From assembly GCA_900553135.1 (NCBI GenBank), contig USCO01000134.1, positions 1 to 5,934 on the forward strand: 5,934 bases of DNA, in the 5' to 3' direction. Numbering within the stretch: the first letter of the stretch is position 1; each line of letters opens with the position of its first letter. The position numbers and the translations under genes are program-made. This document shows, piece after piece, positions 1 through 5,929 of this stretch. The DNA is from an uncultured Eubacteriales bacterium. GTDB taxonomy: Bacteria; Bacillota; Clostridia; Oscillospirales; Oscillospiraceae. Below the pieces are notes generated by a model. It saw only the letters and a program-made list of their open reading frames with translations, was not told the DNA's origin and made no database searches.

Positions 1-197
1 CTTTCTCAGATTGCCCAGCCAGCGGCAGCGGCGCGGAAGCGGGGGCAATCAGCTGCACCGCCCGCGCCGGATGCGCGGAACAACTGCCCGGGAAGCGTCC
101 CCCGTAACGGGGGTCCGGGGGCAGGCGACTGGAGTGCTTGCACTCCCCCGGAGCCAGCCCCCGGCGATCTTTGGTTCTTTCCATCGCTGGAAAGAAC
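1..197. repeat. Left copy of a dispersed, hairpin-rich repeat (truncated at window edge)
   Basis: This stretch aligns in the same orientation with 5663-5863. Positions 12-70 match 5675-5733 with only two differences (43 and 45), and 93-138 match 5755-5800 without a difference over 46 bases. The block 71-92 is divergent, and two or three single-base indels lie elsewhere; overall identity by eye is about 85%. It contains several hairpins: 29-36 with 62-69, CCCCCG/CGGGGG (99-104 with 108-113), GGAGTGC/GCACTCC (131-137 with 140-146), and a 10-bp terminal stem at 174-197. There is no credible gene in 1-245; the open frames here are short or antisense and read through the repeat. It may be a REP/MITE-like non-autonomous element or a structured transcribed element. 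The true left end lies outside the window. Confidence 0.85.
174..197. repeat. Perfect 10-bp stem with TCGC loop at the right end of the left repeat
   Basis: GTTCTTTCCA (174-183) and TGGAAAGAAC (188-197) are exact reverse complements around a TCGC loop. The equivalent stem in the right copy (5836-5863) has a different sequence but the same loop and full pairing. No T-tract follows, so it is not a standard intrinsic terminator. It lies 48 bases before the proposed mutS start and would be in the mutS leader if transcription begins inside the repeat. Confidence 0.85.
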
Positions 198-235
198 ATT
201 CCCAACCCAAATGAACCATACCAACCCAGAAAGAC

Positions 236-248
236 GGTGAACCCATTG
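236..248 (+). promoter_or_regulatory. mutS ribosome-binding site and TTG start
   Basis: GGTGA at 236-240 is a reasonable Shine-Dalgarno core, five bases before TTG at 246. The next in-frame ATG (255) would be 14 bases from it, which is too far. Starting at TTG gives the N-terminus MAEMTPMMKQYLE, which matches the usual start of Firmicute MutS proteins. No convincing sigma-70-type promoter (TTGACA/TATAAT) is visible in 198-245. A weak candidate is TTGGTT (171-176) with GAACAT (194-199) at 17-base spacing, but this overlaps the terminal hairpin and I do not rely on it. Confidence 0.6.
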
Positions 249-2834
249 GCCGAAATGACCCCCATGATGAAGCAATACCTGGAGATGAAGGAGCGCAACC
301 CCGACGCCATCCTCTTTTTCCGCCTGGGTGATTTTTACGAGATGTTCTTTGACGACGCCAAGCTGGCCTCCAAGGAGCTGGACCTCACCCTCACCACCCG
401 GGACCGCAACAAGCCCCCCGAGGAGCGCACCCCCATGTGCGGCGTGCCCTACCACTCCTGCGACAGCTACATCGCCCGGCTCATCGCCAAGGGCTACAAG
501 GTGGCCATCTGCGAGCAGACCGAGGACCCCGCCACCGCCAAGGGCCTGGTGGACCGGGACATCATCCGCACCGTCATCGCCGCCTCCATGCTGGAGGAGG
601 GCAAGAATAACTTCCTGGCCGCCATTTACGCCGGAGAAGAGGGCCTGGGTCTGTGCCTGTGCGACATCTCCACCGGCGAGGTCTTTGCCACCTCCTTCCT
701 CCCCGGAGCCGAATCCCTGGACCACCTGGAAAACGAGCTGGGCCGCTTCCGCCCCCGGGAGGCTGTACTCTCCCCCGGGGCCTGGGCCATGGAGGATTTA
801 GGGGAATTTCTCACCCAGCGCCTGGACTGCATGTGCCAGGGCCTGGACGAGGAGCCCTTTACTTACGCCCCCGCCTGGGCGCGGGTGCAGGAACAGTTCC
901 GCTCGGGCCTGGACTCCCTGCCCCAGGGGGACACGGCGGCAGTGTCCGCCGCGGGCGGACTCCTCCACTACCTCTACCAGACCCAGAAAACCGACCTGGG
1001 CCACATTGCTGTCTTCTCCTACTACGCCGCCGGGCAGTTCATGGAGCTGGACCTCACCGCCCGGCAGACCCTGGAGCTCACCGAGACCCTGCGCTCCAAG
1101 GAGAAGAAGGGCTCCCTTCTCTGGGTGCTGGACAAGACCAAGACCGCCATGGGCGGCCGTCTCATGCGGGGCTGGCTTCAGCGCCCCCTCCTCTCCCCCG
1201 TGCTCATCGCCCGGCGGCAGCAGGCGGTGAGCGACCTGGTGGAGGACATTATCACCCGGGAAGAGCTCTCTTTGGCCCTGCGGGAGGTCACCGACCTGGA
1301 GCGGCTCATCGGCCGGGTGGTCTACGGCTCCGCCGGAGGCCGGGACCTGGCCGCCCTGGCCGTGGGCCTGGGCAAGCTGCCCCACATCCGGGAGCTCCTG
1401 GCCCCCTGCTCCTCCGCCCTGCTCCAGTCTCTGGCCGGGGAGCTGGACGACCTGCCCCAGCTGCGGGAGACCCTGCAAAACGCCCTGGTGGACGAGCCCC
1501 CCTTCTCCGTGCGGGAGGGAAAGCTCATCCGGGAGGGCTACGACCCCCAGGTGGACCGCCTGCGGAGCATCATTGAAAACGGGGGCGACCTGCTGGCCGA
1601 CCTGGAGCGGCGCACCAAGGAAGAGACGGGCATCAAGAACATGAAGGTGGGCTACAACAAGGTCTTTGGCTACTACATCGAGGTGGCCAAGTCCCAGAGC
1701 GGCCTGGTCCCCCAGGACTGGGTGCGCAAGCAGACCACCGTCAACTCCGAGCGCTACATCTCCCAGGAGCTCAAGGAGCTGGAGCACACCATCCTCTCCG
1801 CTCAGGACCAGGTGGTAGCCCTGGAGTACCAGCTGTTCTGTTCCCTGCGGGAGCAGGTGTGTGAGAAGGTCAGCCAGATCCAGGCCTCCGCCGCCGCGGT
1901 GGCCCAGGTGGACGTGCTGAACTCCTTTGCCGTGGTGGCCGCCGCCAACAATTACTGTATGCCCCAGGTGGACAGTTCCGCCTCCCTGCGCATTGTGGAG
2001 GGCCGCCACCCCGTGGTGGAAAAGATGCTGAAAAACGCTCTCTTTGTCCCCAACGACACCCACATGGACGACGGAGACGACCTGTGCGCCATCATCACCG
2101 GCCCCAACATGGCGGGCAAGAGTACCTACATGCGCCAGGTGGCCCTCATCGTCCTCATGGCCCAGATGGGCTCCTTCGTCCCCGCCCGGTCGGCCCACAT
2201 CGGGGTGGTGGACCGGGTGTTCACCCGCATCGGAGCCAGCGACGACCTGGCCGCCGGACAGTCCACCTTCATGGTGGAGATGACCGAGGTGGCCCAGCTA
2301 CTGAAAAACGCCACCCGCCGCTCCCTGCTTATTCTGGACGAGATCGGCCGGGGCACCAGCACCTACGACGGCATGGCCATTGCCCGCTCCGTGGTGGAGT
2401 ACTGCGCCGACAAGCGCCGCCTGGGCTGCAAGACCCTCTTTGCCACCCACTACCACGAGCTCACCGTGCTGGAGGGGGAGATCCCCGGGGTGAAGAACTA
2501 CAACATCGCCGCCAAGAAGAAGGGGGACGAGATCCTCTTCCTGCGGAAGATCGTCCGGGGCGGGGCCGACCAGAGCTACGGCATCGAGGTAGCCAAGCTG
2601 GCCGGCGTCCCCGACCGGGTGGTGAAGCGGGCCCGGGCCATCCTCCAGGAACTGGAGGAGAACGGCGGAGCCCTCCCCGCTCCCCAGCCCGCCGCCGACC
2701 AGGGGGGCCAGGTGTCCCTCATGGACCTGGGGGCCCAGACGGTGCTGAAAAAGCTGGAGATGACCGATGTGAACATTCTCTCCCCCATTGAGGCCCTCAA
2801 TCTTCTCAACGAACTGAAGCAGGACCTGAACTAA
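246..2834 (+). CDS. mutS: DNA mismatch repair protein MutS
   Basis: MutS is the cytosolic mismatch-recognition ATPase: the dimer clamps DNA, finds mismatches and small loops, and recruits MutL. The 862-aa product has the normal family length. The N-terminal mismatch-binding domain carries the Phe-Tyr-Glu wedge (FYE, residues 30-32, in FRLGDFYEMF). Connector, lever and clamp domains follow (about 120-560; GYYIEV near 475 and the SERYISQELKELE clamp motif near 501-513). The ATPase has Walker A TGPNMAGKST (618-627), the signature segment ASDDLAAGQSTF (664-675), Walker B LLILDE (694-699), GRGTST (701-706) and the H-loop FATHYHEL (732-739). A helix-turn-helix dimer contact follows (YGIEVAKLAGVP, 778-789). 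QVSLMDL (822-828) looks like a degenerate beta-clamp motif of the QLSLF type. TTG at 246 is chosen as start because GGTGA lies five bases upstream; ATG 255 is the alternative. An in-frame TTG at 138 would add 36 residues encoded by the repeat and is unlikely. The frame is intact and no key residue is missing. Confidence 0.98.
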   Translation: MAEMTPMMKQYLEMKERNPDAILFFRLGDFYEMFFDDAKLASKELDLTLTTRDRNKPPEERTPMCGVPYHSCDSYIARLIAKGYKVAICEQTEDPATAKGLVDRDIIRTVIAASMLEEGKNNFLAAIYAGEEGLGLCLCDISTGEVFATSFLPGAESLDHLENELGRFRPREAVLSPGAWAMEDLGEFLTQRLDCMCQGLDEEPFTYAPAWARVQEQFRSGLDSLPQGDTAAVSAAGGLLHYLYQTQKTDLGHIAVFSYYAAGQFMELDLTARQTLELTETLRSKEKKGSLLWVLDKTKTAMGGRLMRGWLQRPLLSPVLIARRQQAVSDLVEDIITREELSLALREVTDLERLIGRVVYGSAGGRDLAALAVGLGKLPHIRELLAPCSSALLQSLAGELDDLPQLRETLQNALVDEPPFSVREGKLIREGYDPQVDRLRSIIENGGDLLADLERRTKEETGIKNMKVGYNKVFGYYIEVAKSQSGLVPQDWVRKQTTVNSERYISQELKELEHTILSAQDQVVALEYQLFCSLREQVCEKVSQIQASAAAVAQVDVLNSFAVVAAANNYCMPQVDSSASLRIVEGRHPVVEKMLKNALFVPNDTHMDDGDDLCAIITGPNMAGKSTYMRQVALIVLMAQMGSFVPARSAHIGVVDRVFTRIGASDDLAAGQSTFMVEMTEVAQLLKNATRRSLLILDEIGRGTSTYDGMAIARSVVEYCADKRRLGCKTLFATHYHELTVLEGEIPGVKNYNIAAKKKGDEILFLRKIVRGGADQSYGIEVAKLAGVPDRVVKRARAILQELEENGGALPAPQPAADQGGQVSLMDLGAQTVLKKLEMTDVNILSPIEALNLLNELKQDLN

Positions 2835-2879
2835 GGCAGGGGCCGCCCCATCCCACAACGCCCCTCGTTCCGGAAAGGC

Positions 2880-2884
2880 AGGAG
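2880..2884 (+). promoter_or_regulatory. Ribosome-binding site of the membrane-protein gene
   Basis: AGGAG lies seven bases before the ATG at 2892 and fixes that start. The 57-base gap after mutS (2835-2891) has only a weak GGGG/CCCC stem (2839-2849) and no T-tract, so transcription probably continues from mutS. Confidence 0.75.
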
Positions 2885-2891
2885 ATTTGCC

Positions 2892-3386
2892 ATGAAGCAG
2901 CCGCCCCAATTTGTCTCTCAGCTCCTGGCCCTGGTGCTGGGCGGGCTGGGCGCGGCCTTTGTCCTCATGGGCGCCCTGTTTACCTTGCTCCATGTGCCCA
3001 TGCGCAGCGGCCAGAGCTGGATGTTCTCCGCCCTGGGCCTTGTGTTTCTGGGGGCCGCGGCGGCCTGCCTGCTGTGGGCCCGGCGAAAGCTGGCCCGGTG
3101 CCGCCGCCTGCGGGAGCGGGGCGTGCGGGTGGAGGGCACAGACTGCACCGCCGAGCACCGGCTGTGGATCAACTGGAACGTGGAGAGCCTCACCACCCTC
3201 CCCGGGAAAAACTCCCCCTGGGTGGTGCGCTGCCAGTATCAATGGCAGGGGCAGCACTACACCGTGACCAGCTGCCTTCTGTGGGCCCAGCCCGCGCCCG
3301 GGCAGCACCCCGCCGTCTATCTGGACCCCAAGCACCCCCGGCGGGCGTTTTTGGACCCGGACACCCTCTCGTTTCTCCTGTTTTGA
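2892..3386 (+). CDS. Small two-pass membrane protein, DUF3592-like
   Basis: This 164-aa protein has no function I can name. Two hydrophobic segments (about residues 8-35 and 43-63) are joined by a short polar loop containing RSGQ. An Arg/Lys-rich stretch follows (64-76, RRKLARCRRLRER), which by the positive-inside rule puts the C-terminal part and the N-terminus in the cytoplasm. The C-terminal part (about 77-156) is beta-like and resembles DUF3592-type domains: an aromatic strand plus glycine (CQYQWQGQHYTVTS, 114-127), then PGQHPAVYLDPKHPRRAFL (136-154), matching the recurring pattern 'G..v.V.YDP.NP..a'. The start is supported by AGGAG at good spacing. The gene lies 57 bases after mutS and 19 bases before mutL, so it is probably cotranscribed with both. 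That does not prove a role in repair. The real-gene call rests on the RBS, the coding-like protein and the tight fit between neighbours; the DUF3592 link is by pattern only. Confidence 0.85.
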   Translation: MKQPPQFVSQLLALVLGGLGAAFVLMGALFTLLHVPMRSGQSWMFSALGLVFLGAAAACLLWARRKLARCRRLRERGVRVEGTDCTAEHRLWINWNVESLTTLPGKNSPWVVRCQYQWQGQHYTVTSCLLWAQPAPGQHPAVYLDPKHPRRAFLDPDTLSFLLF

Positions 3387-3395
3387 ACCGACTTT

Positions 3396-3400
3396 GGAGG
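3396..3400 (+). promoter_or_regulatory. mutL ribosome-binding site deciding the start
   Basis: GGAGG is five bases before ATG 3406. An upstream in-frame TTG (3394) overlaps this site and would add only four residues (MEVP), so ATG 3406 is preferred. The site begins 10 bases after the upstream stop codon, close enough for translational coupling. Confidence 0.85.
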
Positions 3401-3405
3401 TACCT

Positions 3406-5448
3406 ATGCCCAACATTCAAGTTTTGGATTCCCACGTGGCCGACCTCATTGCCGCCGGCGAGGTGGTGGAGCGTCCGGCCAGCGTGGCCAAGGAGCTCAT
3501 GGAAAATGCCATCGACGCCGGGGCCTGCAAGGTGACGGTGGAGATCTCCCACGGGGGTCTCACCTTCCTGCGGGTCACCGACGACGGCAAGGGCATCCCC
3601 GCCGGGGAGCTGCCCACCGCCTTTCTCCGCCACGCCACCAGCAAGCTGCGCCGTGCCAGCGACCTGGAGGCCATCGGCACCCTGGGCTTCCGGGGCGAGG
3701 CTCTGGCCGCCATTGCCGCCGTGTCCCGGGTGGAGGTCATGACCCGCACGGCGGACAGCCCTCTGGGGGCCTCCCTCTCCCTGGAGGGGGGCGTGGCCGG
3801 TCCGGTGGAAGAGGCGGGCTGCCCTCTGGGCACCACCATGGTGGTGCGGGACCTCTTTTACAACACCCCCGCCCGGCTGAAGTTCATGAAGAAGGACACC
3901 GCCGAGGGGGCCGCCGTCTTTGCCGCCGTGCAGCGCACCGCCCTGTCCCACCCCGAGGTGAGTGTGAAGTTTATCCGGGACGGCAAGCAGGAGCTGCTCA
4001 CCCCCGGGGACGGCCAGCTGCAAAGCGCGGTGTACGCCGTACTGGGCCGGGAGCTGGCCCTGGGCCTGAAAGAGGTAAAGGGCTCCGGGGAGGACATGTC
4101 GGTCACCGGCTTTGTCTCCCAGCCCGTGTGCTGCCGGGCCAGCCGCAACTGGCAGTTCTTCTTCGTCAACGGCCGCCAGGTAAAGTCCCGGCTTATGATG
4201 GCCGCCCTGGAGGAGGCCTACCGCAACCAGCGCATGGTGGGAAAATTCCCCGCCTGCGTCCTCCACTTGCAGCTGCGCCCCTCGGCGGTGGACGTAAACG
4301 TCCACCCCGCAAAGACCGAGGTGAAGTTCGGCGCGGAGCGCCAGGTGTTCTCCGCCGTGTACCACGCTGTCCTCTCCGCCCTGGAGGGGGACCGCTCCCG
4401 CCCCGCTCTGGAGCTGGACACCCCCCGGCAGCAGCGCATTCCCCAGGCGGCCCCCGCCCGGGAGAAGCTGGACCAGCTGACTCTGCTCCAAAGCGTGGCT
4501 CCCCGGCGCATGGGCGGGACCTCCCTGCCCCTGTCTGACTCTGCCCGGCCTACGCCCCGGCCTCAGGCACCTTTCCACCGGGTTGTGGAAAACTCTGTGG
4601 AAAAAGTGGAAAAGCCACAAGGGCATGTGTCCGCCCCCCCGGTCAGCCACAAGATTGTGACAGAGACCCCCAGGATTCCCCAGGAATCGACCGTCTTTTT
4701 CCCTGCGCCTGCCCCTACGGAACCCCCCGCGCCCGCGGTGGAGGAGAAGCCTCAAACCCCCGTGGCCGAAGTGCCCGCCCCCGCTCCGGCCCCTATTTCC
4801 CGGGAAGCAAGCCCGGCCCCGGCGGAAGCTCCCATGGCGGACATCCCGGTGGAAGCGCCCATGGAAGAACCTGTAGAGGAGCCCGCGCCCTGGCGGGTGG
4901 CCGGAGAGGTGCTGAACACCTACATCGTGGTGGAGCAGGGGGACCGGGTGCTGCTCATCGACAAGCACGCCGCCCACGAGCGGATGAATTTTGACCGCAT
5001 GAAGGCCCAGAACTACCAGGCCATGTCCCAGAGCCTGCTGTCTCCCGTGGTCTGCCGTCTGGCCCCCCAGGAGCACGCCGTGCTGCTGGCCCAGGTGCCC
5101 CTGTTGGAGCGCTTTGGCTTTGGGGTGGAGGACTTCGGCGGCACCTCGGTGATCGTGCGCCAGGCTCCCTTTGATGTGGATGCCGGGGACATCGAGGCCA
5201 CCCTGTCTGAGATCGCCCGGAAGCTCCTCTCCACCGGCAGCGCCGACCCCCAGGCCGCCCGGGACGAGCTGCTGCACACCATGGCCTGCAAGGCGGCCAT
5301 CAAGGGGGGCTGGAAGACCAGTCCCCAGGAATTGGAGCGGGTGGCTCGGGCGGTGATGACCGGGCAGGTGAAGTACTGCCCCCACGGCCGCCCCGTGGCC
5401 ATCGAGCTGACCCGAAAAGAGCTGGAAAAGCAGTTCAAGCGCGCTTAA
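3406..5448 (+). CDS. mutL: DNA mismatch repair protein MutL (endonuclease type)
   Basis: MutL couples mismatch recognition by MutS to strand incision and excision. The 680-aa product has an N-terminal GHKL ATPase domain: ELMENAIDAGA (Glu30, Asn34), DDGKGIP (59-65), RHATSK (75-80), GFRGEAL (94-100) and the VDVNVHPAK segment (295-303). A Pro/Ala/Glu-rich linker spans about 333-494 and leads to a C-terminal dimerisation/endonuclease domain (about 495-680). That domain holds the metal-site motifs DKHAAHE (519-525), ACKAAIKG (627-634), CPHGRP (658-663) and the terminal FKR (677-679), so it should be a nicking MutL as in MutH-less bacteria. The first motif differs from the textbook DQHA(X)2E(X)4E: Lys replaces Gln (520), and Asp530 stands where the last Glu is expected. 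QSLLSP (542-547) fits the Qxx(L/I)xP beta-clamp motif described for Bacillus MutL. The frame is intact. It is the third gene of the apparent operon; no promoter of its own is visible. Confidence 0.98.
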   Translation: MPNIQVLDSHVADLIAAGEVVERPASVAKELMENAIDAGACKVTVEISHGGLTFLRVTDDGKGIPAGELPTAFLRHATSKLRRASDLEAIGTLGFRGEALAAIAAVSRVEVMTRTADSPLGASLSLEGGVAGPVEEAGCPLGTTMVVRDLFYNTPARLKFMKKDTAEGAAVFAAVQRTALSHPEVSVKFIRDGKQELLTPGDGQLQSAVYAVLGRELALGLKEVKGSGEDMSVTGFVSQPVCCRASRNWQFFFVNGRQVKSRLMMAALEEAYRNQRMVGKFPACVLHLQLRPSAVDVNVHPAKTEVKFGAERQVFSAVYHAVLSALEGDRSRPALELDTPRQQRIPQAAPAREKLDQLTLLQSVAPRRMGGTSLPLSDSARPTPRPQAPFHRVVENSVEKVEKPQGHVSAPPVSHKIVTETPRIPQESTVFFPAPAPTEPPAPAVEEKPQTPVAEVPAPAPAPISREASPAPAEAPMADIPVEAPMEEPVEEPAPWRVAGEVLNTYIVVEQGDRVLLIDKHAAHERMNFDRMKAQNYQAMSQSLLSPVVCRLAPQEHAVLLAQVPLLERFGFGVEDFGGTSVIVRQAPFDVDAGDIEATLSEIARKLLSTGSADPQAARDELLHTMACKAAIKGGWKTSPQELERVARAVMTGQVKYCPHGRPVAIELTRKELEKQFKRA

Positions 5449-5474
5449 CCTACTTTTTTCGAGAAAAAAGTAGG
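5449..5474. repeat. 26-bp palindrome, tandem copy 1, abutting the mutL stop
   Basis: CCTACTTTTTT (5449-5459) and AAAAAAGTAGG (5464-5474) pair perfectly around CGAG. The palindrome starts at the base after the mutL TAA. GCAAAAAAGCTT follows rather than a T-tract, so on the + strand it is not a canonical intrinsic terminator. It could still end transcription weakly, or protect the 3' end of the mRNA. Together with the second copy (5493-5518) it forms a tandem pair with 44-base periodicity. Confidence 0.85.
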
Positions 5475-5492
5475 CAAAAAAGCTTCCTGCGC

Positions 5493-5518
5493 CCTACTTT
5501 TCTTGAAAGAAAAGTAGG
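5493..5518. repeat. 26-bp palindrome, tandem copy 2
   Basis: CCTACTTTTCTT (5493-5504) is the exact reverse complement of AAGAAAAGTAGG (5507-5518), with GA at the centre. It has the same length as copy 1, and both differ by two base pairs exchanged on both sides. GCAAAAGAACTTTTT follows, giving a T5 run at 5528-5532, nine bases behind the stem. That is too far for a textbook terminator but makes this the best candidate for the end of the mutS-mutL transcript. Confidence 0.85.
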
Positions 5519-5532
5519 CAAAAGAACTTTTT

Positions 5533-5549
5533 GCAAAGCTCCGCTTTGC
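5533..5549. repeat. Short 7-bp hairpin GCAAAGC/GCTTTGC
   Basis: GCAAAGC (5533-5539) pairs with GCTTTGC (5543-5549) around TCC. It follows the T5 run of the second palindrome and has no T-tract of its own. It appears to be part of the same block of dispersed palindromes; no function is evident. Confidence 0.6.
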
Positions 5550-5577
5550 CTCGACAGGGTTCGGAGAATCAGCGTAG

Positions 5578-5596
5578 GGGCGGATACCATCCGCCC
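5578..5596. repeat. REP-like palindrome of the GTAGGGGCGG type
   Basis: GGGCGGAT (5578-5585) pairs exactly with ATCCGCCC (5589-5596) around ACC, within the context GTAGGGGCGGATACCATCCG. I recall GTAGGGGCGG...CCGCCCG palindromes as common dispersed intergenic elements in Oscillospiraceae genomes; this is memory, not a search. Positions 5597-5662, up to the right repeat copy, show no gene or other structure that I can support. Confidence 0.7.
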
Positions 5597-5662
5597 GCCG
5601 TATAGAGACCCGCTTCTACGGCTGCTTGCACCAGGTGCGCTTTCATCATCCAGCGCAACCGG

Positions 5663-5863
5663 CTTTCCCCAAGCTGCCCAGCCAGCGGCAGCGGCGCGGA
5701 AGCGGAGTCAATCAGCTGCACCGCCCGCGCCGGGTTCGAGGAACCGCCCCAGGAAAGCGTCCCCCGTAACGGGGGTCCGGGGGCAGGCGACTGGAGTGCT
5801 GGCACTCCTCGGAGCCGGTCCCCGGCGATTCTTTGGTTCCTTTCTAATCGCTTAGAAAGGAAC
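5663..5863. repeat. Right copy of the dispersed, hairpin-rich repeat
   Basis: This is the same-orientation partner of 1-197, offset by about 5.66 kb. It keeps the same order of hairpins: CCCCCG/CGGGGG (5761-5766 with 5770-5775), GGAGTGC/GCACTCC (5793-5799 with 5802-5808), GCCGG/CCGGC (5814-5818 with 5822-5826) and the terminal TCGC-loop stem (5836-5863). It also has a GGTTC/GAACC hairpin (5733-5737 with 5741-5745) in the block that diverges from the left copy. The repeat may extend to the left of 5663; the left copy is cut off there, so the boundary cannot be set. No transposase or other gene is associated. Confidence 0.85.
5836..5863. repeat. Perfect 12-bp stem with TCGC loop (terminal hairpin of right repeat)
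   Basis: GTTCCTTTCTAA (5836-5847) and TTAGAAAGGAAC (5852-5863) are exact reverse complements around TCGC. Relative to the left copy the stem has an added C/G pair and a different pair set next to the loop, yet pairing is complete in both copies. Its right arm can also pair with GTGTTCC (5878-5884) or with GTTCCTTT (5901-5908). Confidence 0.85.
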
Positions 5864-5882
5864 ACCCCCGTAAAAGAGTGTT

Positions 5883-5929
5883 CCGCCGCCCCGGCGGCGG
5901 GTTCCTTTGCCCACGGCGGCAAAGGAACC
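5883..5929. repeat. Two adjoining hairpins: CCGCCGCC/GGCGGCGG and GGTTCCTTTGCC/GGCAAAGGAACC
   Basis: CCGCCGCC (5883-5890) pairs with GGCGGCGG (5893-5900). GGTTCCTTTGCC (5900-5911) pairs with GGCAAAGGAACC (5918-5929) across a six-base loop. Both are perfect. The second uses the same GTTCCTTT/AAAGGAAC core as the terminal hairpin of the repeat. This block is absent behind the left copy, where unique DNA leading into mutS begins. The last bases of the window (5930-5934, AAAAC) show nothing further. Confidence 0.8.

Noticed and set aside
138..245. N-terminal extension of MutS by 36 residues from a TTG at 138
   Set aside because: The extra residues are encoded by the non-coding repeat and do not look like any MutS N-terminus. 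No Shine-Dalgarno site precedes 138, while TTG 246 has GGTGA at proper spacing.
6..725. Antisense frame of 239 codons over the left repeat and the 5' part of mutS
   Set aside because: It joins repeat sequence to the complement of mutS with compositionally biased translation. MutS on the other strand is unambiguous.
3190..5385. Very long antisense open frame (731 codons) opposite mutL
   Set aside because: It is a shadow of the GC-rich mutL codon pattern: low-complexity Gly/His/Leu-rich translation, no domain, and full overlap with an obvious gene. The same applies to the long antisense frames over mutS (798-2198, 2298-3416).
5449..5474. Canonical rho-independent terminator right behind mutL
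   Set aside because: The stem is AT-rich in its upper part and is followed by GCAAAAAAGC rather than a T-tract. The nearest T-run (5528-5532) is nine bases past the second palindrome, so a terminator is possible but not supported.
5733..5745. GGTTCGAGGAACC resembling a tRNA T-arm
   Set aside because: The loop is only three bases, and no acceptor stem, D-arm, anticodon arm or CCA end can be placed around it. It is one of the repeat's hairpins and is not kept in the left copy.
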